Positions 1 through 12,700 of a stretch of DNA of 64,000 nt are shown piece after piece (position 1 is the first letter of the stretch; each line of letters starts with the position of its first letter). The notes under the pieces are model-generated. The model was given only the letters and a program-made list of their open reading frames with translations. It searched no databases and had not been told where the DNA came from. The stretch lies in NCBI GenBank assembly GCA_024516035.1, contig CM044958.1:48081783-48145782 (forward strand), in the 5' to 3' direction. The translations under genes and the position numbers were made by a program. Source of the stretch: Bactericera cockerelli. Its lineage: Eukaryota > Arthropoda > Insecta > Hemiptera > Triozidae.

Positions 1-39
1 CAGACGAGGTTTAATGCTTTTGTAGGTTTTGAGAACGCG

Positions 40-285
40 AGATTAGCTCAGTGGTTAAACACTCGCTTGCCGTGCGGAAGGTCCCGGGTTCGATCCCCCG
101 TTCCGAAAAAAAATTGTATTCTTAATTTGGTTACAATTGTTTGTAAGGGATACCTTCCGGTGCGTTCGTGTTGACCCAGCATACTACGGGATGGGTACGC
201 TACAACACAGACCATAAGCGTCTACAGTAGCTCCTGTTTCATGGCTACGAAATAAAAACGGCTGTGAAACAATCATCTTAAAAAA
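40..285 (+). mobile_element. tRNA-derived SINE (CGGGTTCGA-type)
   Basis: tRNA-like head TTAGCTCAGTGGTTAAACAC ... GGTCCCGGGTTCGATCCC with A- and B-box-like parts, body ACAATTGTTTGTAAGGGATA and tail GTCTACAGTAGCTCCTG. Same family at 47405-47725 (+), 15925-16185 (-), 57115-57345 (-) and 61660-61945 (-). Confidence 0.8.
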
Positions 286-344
286 TAAAAAAAAAAAAAT
301 TGCTGAATTGTATATTGTACAATTCATACTAATCTTAATTACAA

Positions 345-560
345 CGATTTATTTATTTATTATTTTCTTTAAGCTTTATTAGGAGGACAAACATGCAACA
401 GTATAAAATTAAGAAAAGAAAGAAGAAAAAAGAACAAACAAATGACAAAATAAATAAGTAAAAAAGAAAAGAAAATAACAATAATGTCCTACCTAAAGGT
501 AAAGGGCGGGGTTATTGCCTATGGCAATCTCTTCCACCCAACCCTTTTTTATTAATCCCT
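345..560 (-). mobile_element. Retroposed 3'-tail repeat (GGTTGGGTGGAAGAG-type)
   Basis: Minus-strand start AAGGGTTGGGTGGAAGAGAT, TGCCATAGGCAATAACCCC, then an A/T-rich 3' part. The same core occurs at 6300-6507 (-), 7895-8075 (+), 17828-18025 (+), 32405-32605 (+), 46020-46165 (-) and 62212-62420 (-). A LINE 3' end is the likely source. Confidence 0.7.
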
Positions 561-582
561 GTCTCAAACCTATTTTTCACAG

Positions 583-775
583 ACTGGGCGGGGGTCAGGT
601 AGAGGTGCAGATTCACAACTGGTTCTACAAAGCCGTAGCTCACTGGCTGGACATTGCACTATACAAGGCTCTGCAGCGAGTAGAGAAAGCCATTGAGCTA
701 GACACACTGACTCCTGTAGACGCCAGCGTCAAATATAGTTCCTCTGCTGTGGATACGCTAGCTATATTCTATCAG
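583..775 (+). CDS. BAIAP3: BAIAP3-like exon 1 in window
   Basis: Open frame with HNWFYKAVAHWLDIALYK and ending VDTLAIFYQ, then donor CAG|GTGAGC. I chose the acceptor at 581-582 (tatttttcacag); a second AG at 597-598 is possible. The upstream flank is a retroposed repeat tail, so the start is the least certain part. The 3' third of the exon is the seed of the tandem array that follows. Confidence 0.75.
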
Positions 776-3700
776 GTGAGCTATAGTATGAATAGCTAAT
801 GCATATTGTGCCCTAATCTAATAAGCACTAGATAGAGACAGCCATTGAGCTAGACACACCGACTCCTGTAGACGCCAGCGTCAAATATAGTTCCTCTGCT
901 GTGGATACGCTAGCTATATTCTATCAGGTGAGCTATAGTATGAATAGCCAATGCATATTGTGCGAAAGCACTAGATAAAGAAAGCCATTGAGCTAGACAC
1001 ATTGACTCCTGTAGATGCCAGCGTCAAATATAGTTCATCTGCTGTGGATACGCTAGCTATATTCTATCAGGTGAGCTATAGTATGAATAGCTAATGCATA
1101 TTGTGCCCTAATCAGCTAATTAGCACTAGATAAAGAAAGCCATTGAGCTAGACACACTGACTCCTGTAGACTCCAGCGTCAAATATAGTTCCTCTGCTGT
1201 GGATATGCTAGCTATATATTCGATCAGGTGAGCTATACTATGAATAGCTAATGCATATTGTGCCCTAATCTAATAAGCACTAGATAGAGACAGCCATTGA
1301 GCTAGACACATTGATTCCTGTAGACGCCAGCGTCAAATATAGTTCCTTTGCTGTGGATACCCTAGCTATATTCTATCAGGTGAGTAATAGTATGAATATT
1401 CAATGGATATTGTGCTCTAATCTAATAAGCACTAGATAGAGAAAGCCATTGAGCTAGACACATTGCGACCTGTAGACTCGAGCGTCAAATATAGTTCCTC
1501 TGCTGGGGATACGCTAGCTATATTCTATCAGCTATAGTATGAATATTCAATGCATATTGTGCTATAAATAGAGAAAGGCCAGGTAGATTGACATCTGTGG
1601 GCTTCAGCACATACATGAAACATTGTTACCTATGTATATGGTAAACACACTCAAACTCTATAAATCCTCTTTTAGTCCGGTTTATGTGACAGCAGCCCCA
1701 AACCATTTTCCCACCGACCACGCCTGACTGACACATTGTACGCTCGTCAAGTAGCACTCGCCAGCAGGCCTATGTATATTAACACGAAACATAGTTTATA
1801 ATATTATGTATTTTGTTTTATCTACTTTTGTCTAGGTTCCGATGTAAATGCTTGATTTTTGAAGTCGAATTCATCTTGGATTTCAGATTAAAATCTTCTG
1901 GGAGCAGCTAGCATGGCCAGATGTCGAAGGCTGTTACACATTTGTCACCAAAATCATTGATGTAAGTTTCTCTTCACACATGCAGACTTTTGCAGAAAGA
2001 AAATCTGTTTTATAAGCACCAATGCTAAAACATAGTTTGTATGTTTTCTGTGGCTTTGGAAAGTCCATTTTGTGAAATAGGTACTTCAATACCTTCAATA
2101 CAACACTTCCGTCGATTTCTAGTTTAGCAATTATTAGAAATAAAATACTCGTAAAAAAGAAGGTTCGCAAAAATTCTATATTAATATCGGTGATAACAAT
2201 GACACCATGCACTGGTAGTCAAGTGGTTAAGACGCTGGTCTTGTAATCCAGTTAGCATAGGGATCTGTTGGTTCGAATGCCACCCAATGCATGAACTTTT
2301 CCTCATTAATTTTAGTTTGTGACCACATAAGGGTTGGGTGGTAGAAAATGCTTTAAGCATTATTATTATTAAACTTTTTTAATCAAGTTTTATTTACAAA
2401 ATAAAGTATATACAATTTTCAAGAAAAAAAGTTGATATTATTAAACAAAACTTGATCAAGGGCGGTGCTAATGCCTACGACATTCTCTTCCTGATCAAGG
2501 GCGGTGCTAATGCCTACGAAATTCTCTTCCAAGCATTAACCTCACCTGGTGGTTACCTTCCACTAAAGAGTATTATTATTATTTATATTGATACTTATAT
2601 TTAATATCCTTGATGGGCACTCTATTGCAGGACATGTGCAGATCCTGCATCCACTACGCAGACAGGATGAGCAGGAAGGTGGATAACGTCCAGGCCACCA
2701 TGTTCACCACCTTCCAGGTCACGCCCGAGGTAAGTTAACATTAGTGATTCTATTTATAACAATAAATCGCCTCTGACAACACAAAGAGGCGTAAACCACA
2801 AATTTTTGAAATCGGTTTTATTGCTGGGATTGAGTCTACTTGTGCTATATTTTGTTCTCACAAATAGACGTAATCCAATTATAATCCAAAAAAAGATACA
2901 ACAAAAATTGAAATCAGGCGTATCCCTCATTTTCTCTTTTCAGACAAATCAAATAGGCGTAAATCGATAGTCACAGTTAAATAATCAAATTTGGCAACAG
3001 AAAAAGCTCGTATGGTCATTCACGGGTACAGGGAAGTCATAATGTTCCTACCGTGAACAGAAAATTTATGCACAAGAAAACTCATTTTGGCTCTCCTGTA
3101 AAATTTCGAAAATGTTGTTTACGCCTCTTTGTGTTGTCAGAGGCGAAATATGGAAGTTGGTACACGGTAGAGGGTAGGTCACCGAGACCAGACCTAATCA
3201 TTTGCTATAGTTGTCATTCTGGCTATGTCAGTCACATCAGCTGTCATACACAATCAATCACCTCGGCTGAGTTGTGAAGAACGCCCTATACAAAAAAAGA
3301 GATGACAGTTTAAAAGTATTTTTTTTTTTTTTAATGTGTTTCTTTTTGTGTTATTATATCACAATTTTTAGTGGGTACCGAATCTTCTACCGAACCCCAT
3401 AAAAAAAGCTCATGTTCTCACGATGGTTGATCGCACATAGAAACATGTGTTTCAGAACGAGCCAGCTTTTCTCTTGAGTTTGGCTGGAGACCATCACTCC
3501 TCCCCAGCTGAAGCCAAGCTGGTTACAACAACAACAACAACATCAACAATGTCAGCATCCTTTTTTTTTCTCATTCCTATCCTATACTGCTTCTCTTATT
3601 TTCTTCTGTTTCTATTGTTGCTGACTACTAGTCAGCAACAAATGGTTGGATGGAAGAGCTCAAGCAATTTGAGAATCCTGCCATTAAAGCCTTAAAAAAA

Positions 3701-6700
3701 AAAAAAAAAAAAAAAAAAAACATTAAATGCTAGCAGTACACTCTTGCCAAGACAAGGCGAAGGCAGCCGAGCGCGAGAGTAGGTACTGTTAGCAAAAAAA
3801 AAGTTATGAGACCATAGATCGAGTCGTATTTTTCTTTCTAACCAAAAAAAAATTCCTGGTTAGGTTTCTTCCAAATATTTCCATTTTATTCCAAGGTCAT
3901 TCGTAAAAGAAAAATGCGTTTTGGTACTATTAAAGATAAACAATGGACTTAACCTATAAAAGAACTGGAAGCAAGAATTTTCTACTTCCACTTTGGTCAA
4001 CTTTGGAAGTGGAAATTTTTCCTCTTCCAAAAGAAAAATGACTTGCTTCCAGTTTGGTTCATTTTATTCCCGTTTGGTTAACTTTGGTTGGAAAGAAAAA
4101 AACGCTTGCATACGAGTCTGCAACCATTGGGACATTTTCATCTTTACTATTCAAGGTCTAAAACTTTACTGACCAAATTTCGTATTGTGCGCATGACACA
4201 TACTTTTTCTCTTCTCTCTTTTTATAATTTAATATTTCGTTACATAATTTCGTCACATAATTTCGTCACATAATTTCGTTACATAATTTTGGTTATGTGC
4301 CAGAGCAAAGACATGAAAATGTCAATAGGGCTTCGAAGTCTTCGTTTCCTCAATCATCCAGGATACTCGTTACGCCATCCCGTCGCATTCGGATCGCCCA
4401 CACTATCGTCAATGATTGAGAACACCTTCGTGTTGAGCGTCGATACGCGTCGCCCGGGCAACCGCGACGCGTTCCTGACGTACTTTCTCTTCTGACGCGT
4501 CGTCTGCGTCACGTTTCTCACTCTCGTGCGTCGTGGCCGCGTCACGTTGCTGCGTCTCACGTAGGAGCGACGCGTGCTGTTCAAGAGGACGGCGATGTAC
4601 TCGCTTCTTTCCTTCGCTTCGTTTTTCTGGAAAAGAAATGGACGAGTTTTATTATTTTACCAACAAAAAAAGTAATCATCTTAATATATAAATGTCAAAG
4701 TCACTGACTGACTGACTGATCATCGCTCTACAGCCCAAACCGTAATACCTGGCGAGCTGAAATTTTGAATCAACATTACTTGCATACTGAATACGTGCAA
4801 TAAGAAAGGATTTTGCAAAAGTCCAAACCGTTCCATAGATAGAGCCCTAAAACTGCACTTTTAGATCGTGGCGAAGCACGCACGGGTTAACTGCTAGTAT
4901 CATATAAAAAAGGTTAATTTGAGTATGTACCTGATTTGTAAGTTTACACCGAATAGAGGGTAAAACTTCCGTCGCGATATGACTTTTATTAAACATGTTC
5001 AATCAAGTTTTATTTACAAATGACATAGAATATATACGAGCATACATAGAAATTGAAATTAAAACAAAACTTGATCAAGGGCGGTGATAATGCCAAAGGC
5101 ATTCTCTTCCTATGCAGTTGAAAGCGACGTTAAACCCGGAATAATGTAAAAAAAACACTGAAGAAATATACGAAAAAAAAAAAAAAATTGTTTGTGTTAG
5201 TATTTGTGTTCATTACTTTCGTGATATCACGACTAACCAAACTTGCTTTACTACGCTGAAACAGGGGAAAACCCATTCCCTTGTTATACAGTGTGTCTGA
5301 CAAAAATACCGGGATGTTTTTTTTCTCTCGCTCTCTCGAAAAAGTATTAAACATACCTTGATGACGTTTCGCACATACTCATCGCTCGTCAGGTTCCAGT
5401 TATGAGGCAGCCCGTTGTGGTCCTCCAACAGGTGGAGCCGAAGATACCCGAAGTTCTTGCACTCCTTTTGGCACATGTGATCGGGACAGGTGATGGGCGT
5501 GGCTTTGTAGCGCTCGGCCAGCGTGTAGGTGGGGGCAAACCAATGGGGCGTGGTCATGTTCTCTACGGTGAGAAGATGGTCGTAGTATTTGTTCTCCTTT
5601 CTGAAATTTTGGGCAAAAAAAAAATTAACAAAAACTCAATAATGTTTATTTAAAAAAACACGGTTTTTTTTATATAATTATTATTAATATGTAAAACTAG
5701 CGGGCTGTCGCCCGCTTTGCGGGCCGAGGCATGGCCGTGAAAGCAAAAAATCCTTTTTCGCCAATGGCAGGTGTTGTAGTGGGAGTTTCGAAAAATCCCG
5801 TCTTATTGCACATCTAGACTATAAGACTAAGCTACGTACCAAATTTCAGCTCGCTAGGTATTACGGTTTGGGCTGTAGAGCGATGATCAGTCAGTCAGTC
5901 AGTCAGTGACTTTGACATTTATATATTAAGAAGATATTTATTCCATAAAATATATAAGACCTGTTTGACTGCTGGAGTAAAGGGACTTTTCAGTCTTACC
6001 TCGGCAGTATAAACAAGGTACATTCTATTCTATTCTATTGGTATCAATAGATCTAACATAGGTCAGTGTGAAAATTGGGGCTTCTCTTGTGGACTTCCAA
6101 CTTGTTTATTATAATCTCTTCTTCTTCTTCTTTCATTTTGCCTTTTCTGAAACCTTTTTGGCGTCGGCATTGTTTATCCTCTTCATCATGGTTGAAGTTG
6201 GTTGTTTCTGGCTCCTACTCCTAATTCCACACTTTACGACTGTAGACTTTGTCTTTTGGTCTAGTACCGTATCTTCCCTACTGTCGGCTAAGAAATGTTT
6301 TCACCTGTTATTTTTATTATTATTCAACACTTTCTTAGATATAAATGGACATGTGTACAGTATAAATAATTATTTTAACAATGAAAAAAATGGAAACAAT
6401 ATTATATACAATAAAAATTAAAAAAGAATAGAAAAATATATTGAAACTTATGTCCTAACTGAAGAGCGGGGTTATTGCCGATGGCAATCTCTTCCACCCA
6501 ACCCTTTATGTTTACTTACAAAAACTAAAAAACTTTATGTTATGTTTACTTACAAAAACTTCTTCTTGCATATCGGCAGTACAGGGGTGATAGTTTGCCG
6601 CCGACTTCAAAATGTCGCCACCCATCCGTGTTGCCCAGATCCAGCCCTAGTAGATCGTTAGGGTCCATCGTAGGCCCCGTATACACCAGCTCGTCATCGT

Positions 6701-9700
6701 TGGTGAACATTGTGAACTGTTTAATTTCAGACGATAGGAAAGGCATGTCCATTGGAAGCGTGGAGTAGCGGTCTAGATAGCTTGTCGTTTTGGATGGGAG
6801 GGTTGCCCTGTAAGAGATGAAAATTTTAAGTAACCGACCTCCGTGGCTCGGTGGTTAAGAGCATTGATTGCTGACCCGGATTTTGTGGGTTCGAAAAATG
6901 GCCGCAGTGGAAAATTCTAACAGAGTTTTCCGTTTTTGGAATGGCATGGCAAAGGGGCACAATTACCTTTAAAAAAAAATGTTCAAGCACCTGCATTTGA
7001 AGTAATGTTCTCCCGAACAGTTCCGAATGCATTTGTTTTAAAGCAAGAGGAAGGTTTTAGTGGTTAGTAGTGCTCTGTATTCAGCACAAATCTCACACTG
7101 TTCATCATGATCTCGCATCATGATCAGAAAAAAGTAGTTCTGTTGGATGAGCACACCAAAATTTGTGTACCTAATTGTAACATCACTTTTGAATGATGTC
7201 ACAATTACTTGATTAATAATAAGACTCTTTACTTTACATCAAAGTAATAAATCTCCGCCCAAGATTGTCCCTTGCAATGCAGAGGGGCAATGCAACCTCA
7301 ATATTAGGAACCCTCCAGTTCATAAAGAAGTTGGCAGGAGTTTTGGTGTAGTAAATTAATAGAATATTAAGCTTATGTAACCTACATAAATTACAATGCG
7401 TTTAAAACGAGCGTGATTTTTGCCTATGGCAATCTCTGCCTTCAGAAAGACAAGTTGAGAAAGAACAAGAAGAAAAACTTACCAATGTATAATATCGCCT
7501 TATTTATACTGCCCGATTAGGACTATTAAAGTCCCATTATTCCAGCAGTAAGCCCAAGACATATTATTAAGTGGTAAAAATCCCAAATGGGATGATAACT
7601 TGTCATGTCCGGCCGGGTTTCGAACCCACGACCTCTGGAATCTCTGGATTCACAGAGTGCCGTATAGGTATAATTACTTAAATCTATCTATCTATCTTTT
7701 ATTAGATTAAAGTGGTGCATGTCAACATCTATGGTCATACACACCACATAAGTACTTAAATAGAGCTTTATTTAGACTGTCAGAGCAAGACAGGTAGTCC
7801 CAATTATGCAAAAAGGCTAAGAAAGCACCCCTTTATTTATTTGAGTATATGTTGGCCACTTTCCCATGGCTTCACTATTCACCCAAAGGGTTGGGTGGAA
7901 GAGATTGCCATAGGCAATAACCCCGCCTTTTAGTTAGGACATATGTATATATTTTATTTATTTTTTTTCTTGTTCATATTATTAATACTGTCAATTTTAT
8001 ATTTAATTTTTACCATTGTTTGTCTTTATATAATTATGTTCTGCTAATAAAGAGTTTCTAAATAAATAAATAACAGTATCAGAAATGAAGAGTGTTCTTC
8101 ACATACCTAATGTGACTTGGCTACAATTTCCAAAGATGAACTGCTCGTTGTGAAAAAGAGTCAGAGAAAGGACTCAACCCCGCCTTATTAAAGTTCTTTA
8201 AGTATGATAGATCATCATCCATCTCCAATCTAACAACAACTGCCAGATAAGAGTTCTTTCTCTGCCTGTTGTTGTTGTTGTAGCCAGCTTGGCTACAGCT
8301 GGAGGGGGGAGTGATGGTCTCCAGCCAACTTTATTTCAGACTTACTTTTCTTTATAAGCCAATAAACCCTTAGGAAACTGCAAGCTAGCCTGGCTTGTTA
8401 GGGTTGGCTATTCTCTTCTCTGTTTATAGTCCTCTATCAAGACACTGTCTTTTCCTTATTAAACGTCCCCCATCCAGACTTTAACGTCCTCTAGCCACCC
8501 ATTCTCTGCCTTATCGATGAGCACAGTAAGCAAATTGTACTCACGCCATTCGATTGGGATAGAGGTAATCATTCGGATTCATGGTAGGACAATCCTCTGT
8601 GGTTCCGTTTGGCAAATTTTTGGCACGGTATGCGTCGATCATGTCTTGCAGAAACTTGGGCAGTGGTTGGTCCTGGGCATTGGACTTCAGGAGCAAAAGG
8701 AACACCGGTATGACAAGAGGTAGCCTCAATTCAAAAGTTCGGATGGACATTTTGCCACGATGCGGCGGCAGAGTTGATTAAAACAACAAACAAACAAACA
8801 AAATTTTTTTTTTACAAAAACGAACACAATACTTCCGATTTCTAATATTACAAATTTCTCGGGTTGTTGACAAAAAATGTATTGTTACATAATAATAAAA
8901 TACTACATTTTAATATTATAGACTGGTTGGAGTTCCACAAGTGAAGCACCAACTATCACACCGACCTCTATTAGATCTATTGTGACCAAAAAAATGTATC
9001 TGAGATGAAATTTGCAGCCACAGAATTCAGTGTATTGTTTGCGAATCCATTCTACACAGCACTATTACTGAGAACTTGGTAAAGTTGAGGTTAATGCTAT
9101 TGGAAAACGGAAAGAAAATACCAACTACATTAGTTGAAAAGCAATCTTCTTGAAAAAAGTAGTTAGGTATTATAGTGAAGGTCAACTTTTTTTTAACAAG
9201 GTTCAACATTGTTGTATAATTTTGCTTGTAAATTGAATATCTAACATATTATGTATTACCTATGCGCGTAGGCTCAAAGTTTCTAAAAAAAAATACAAAT
9301 TTATAATTTATGTTGTTCAGAATGATTTCTAACTTTTATTAAAATTTCTATGAATTAATTACTTAAACTCTGTTTTCGCACTCAAATGAAACGACTTCAA
9401 AAAACAATGAATACAAAGACACATTGACATTTTGTCTGTGGTTTTTGACATGTTCAATGAATTATTTGATAAATAAAGTATAAACAAACAAATCATTGGG
9501 AGCAGGCGCGTGTAAAAACTATGTGTCTTCGTCATTAGAAATAATGAGTAATCAAGCTCGCGGAAGGCGAGCGCTCGTCAAGTAGCGCCAGCCAACCGGC
9601 CTATATTAACACGAAACAGAGTTAATAAAATAATGTATTTTGTTTTATTGTTTTCGCCCACTTCGCGCTAACTTTTAGCAACTGTTATTTCATATTCATA

Positions 9701-12700
9701 TTTAGATGCGAAAATAGATTGTGTTTCACGAAAGCGCGAGGTTCCTACGTACAGCTAAAGTCGTTTTCTGGCCATACCGAATATCTTGAATTTCATGAAA
9801 ATATTTTTTTTTTTTTCTTCAGACCACTTTTCTGTCATGAGTATAGCAATGTGTGCGACATTTTTTGGATATCAACTAATCAGAGACCAGATGAAACACA
9901 ATTGTTTTAGTTGTGTACTAATTGGTCTTCTAGGTTTTCAAAAAAGTAACGGAATATTTATGACTGTTTCGTTGTACCCACCTACGTGAACTAAATTGTC
10001 AGCTCCGGGATTTAAACCTGGGATCTTCCGTAAGCAGGGATTTTAACACTGAGCTATACTTAACAAATTATTTTATTCAACCCACGTCAGTAGCTCAATC
10101 GATAAAGCGGCATACTCTTAGCTAGAAGTTGGTGGTTCAAATACCAAATCAAGCAAATATTTAGTAAGGCGTGTTTGAGTAATTGCGACAAGATGGTTGC
10201 ATTAACACTCGCAAATATCATAGTTTTTCAAAACTTTTGATAAACTTATCAATTTAACATTTTTACTTTTGAGTACCTACAGTCCTACATATGTAGATTA
10301 TATTTATATGTAGATATCGGGTGTTCGTCTTGATAAAATAAAATAAAAATCTCCATTTTTTTCTTCTGTTTTCAGTGATTTAAAAAAAAAAGTTAATTGT
10401 GCCCCGGGAACCGCCGCATTACTTCAGGGCACTTTACCTTTACATCCAAGCCATTCAGGAAATGGAAAAACTCGGTCAGCATTTTTTGCTCCGGCCGGGA
10501 TTCGAACCCACAACCTTCGGGTCATGAGCCACCGAAATCCGTTTTAAGTGAAGCTTTTAGGGCGAAATAAATAGACAACATCGATAACTTAAGTCATTGC
10601 CTAGCGTCGGTTTTCGTCATCTTACAGTGTACGCAATCTGTGCTGACTTCGCCCCACAGAGGTATTACAAAAACGTGTACTAATTTCGCCCTTAATTTTG
10701 TACTTCAGAGAAATTTTTAGGGCGGAATTAATAGACGTTTCTGTAATACCTCTGTGGCGCTAAGTCACAGATTGCGTACTGTGTAAAATAGGGAAAACCG
10801 ACACTTACCAACGACTTAAGTTATTGATGTTGTCTATTAATTCCGCCCTATTTTTTTTTAGTTTATTTAATAGTTTATTTATTTATTTTCTTTATAAAGA
10901 AACATTTATACAAAGGTACTTCTCCTAAGCTTTGAAGAGCTTCTAAGAGATCGAAAGAATTGTGTTCGTTTTTGTAAAAAAAAAAAAAAAAATATTTTTT
11001 TTCTCCTATTTCAATTTTTTTCATATTTCTGAACGCTTTCTCATTTGTCTCTTGTTCCCACAGTGGTGCTACGCGATGAACAACATCGACTACGTGCGAC
11101 ACTCCATCGAGCCCCTGGTGCAGGAGCTGGGAGTGGACCGCATTGTGCAGCGACTGGCGGAGTTCCGCAGCGACACCGCCAGCCAGCACTGTCAGCAGAC
11201 ACTGAAGCTAGTGGTGGATAACGCCAACGACACCGTGTCCAACAAGTTGCTTGATCTCATTCTGAACGCTATTAATAAGGTAGGTATAGTGTATTAAAAA
11301 AAAAAAAACAAAAAAAAAAAAACAAACAAAAAAAACAAAACAAAACAAACAAACAAAACAAATTCATGTGATGATGAAATCCTTTAGTTCTTTGTGTCTC
11401 ACCGCTAGAGAGAGCCACAGGATTGGCTAGAATTGACTGTTCCATATTACAACCCTGTTCCATATTACCACCTTCTCCCCTAATAAGCTATAGTGTGTTC
11501 AACAAGTTGCTTGATCTCATTCTGAACACTATTAATAAGGTACAGTGTGTTCAACAAGTTGCTTGATCTCATTCTGAACGCTATTATAATAAGGTATAGT
11601 GTGTTCAACAAGTTGCTTGATCTCATTCTGAACGCTATTAATAAGGTATAGTGTGTTCAACAAGTTGCTTGATCTCATTCTGAACGCTATTAATAAGGTA
11701 CAGTGTGTTCAACAAGTTGATTCAACAAAACAAATTCATGTGATGATGAAATCCTTTAGTTCTTTGTGTCTCACCGCTAGATAGAGCCACAGGATTGGCT
11801 AGAATCGACGGTTCCATATTACAACCCTATTCCATATTACCACCTTCTCCCCTAATAAGGTATAGTGTGTTCAACAAGTTGCTTGATCTCATTCTGAACG
11901 CTATTAATAAGGTACAGTGTGTCCAACAAGTTGCTTGGTCTCATTCTGAACGCTATTAATAAGGTACAGTGTGTCCAACAAGTTGCTTGATCTCATTCTG
12001 AACGCTATTAATAAGGTACAGTGTGTCCAACAAGTTGCTTGATCTCATTCTGAACGCTATCAATAAGGTACAGTGTGTTCAACAAGTTGCTTGATCTCAT
12101 TCTGAACGCTATTAATAAGGTACAGTGTGTTCAACAAGTTACACAGCCTCCGTGGCGTAATGGTTGTGACTACTGCCCGTAGTCCAGTGTTCCCGAGTTC
12201 AACTCCCGGCTGGGGCAGACTTTTCGAAGAAAATTCTGTTCCATCCAAACACGTGAGGCTGGCATTTCCGGCCCTACCCAGGCTGGGTGAGGTTAATGTG
12301 GGTAGCTGGTACGATTCCCAGCGAATGGAGGGTAAAAACCCCCGTCCTAATCCAGGACGTTAAATCAAATCGAATCGTTGGCGTTAGGAAGAGCATCCAG
12401 CCGTAAAAAAATGTGCTAAAAAAAATCAACCTCAACCATGAGGTTGAACAACGTCGACCCTGCTTGAGCAGGATAAGACAGAGTAAAAGAAGAAGTGTGT
12501 TCAACAAGTCGCTTGATCTCATTCTGAACGCTATTAATGAGGTATAGTATGTTCAACAAGTTGCTTGATCTCATTCTGAACGCTATTAATTAGGTATAGT
12601 GTGTTCAACAAGTTGATTCCACAAAACAAACTCTTGTGATGATGAAATCCTTTAGTTCTTTGTGTCTCACCGCTAGATAGAGCCACAGGATTGGCTAGAA

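Noticed and set aside
38..110. Functional tRNA gene
   Set aside because: Head is tRNA-like, but it is followed by the same non-tRNA body in several other places, so it is a SINE head. The same applies to 13954, 47405 and 63195.
4354..4584. Arginine-rich protein on the minus strand
   Set aside because: Composition follows the GACGCGT repeat; no splice sites or homology pattern.
6068..6421. 117-codon hydrophobic plus-strand frame
   Set aside because: Overlaps SINE-tail and retroposed-tail repeats seen elsewhere.
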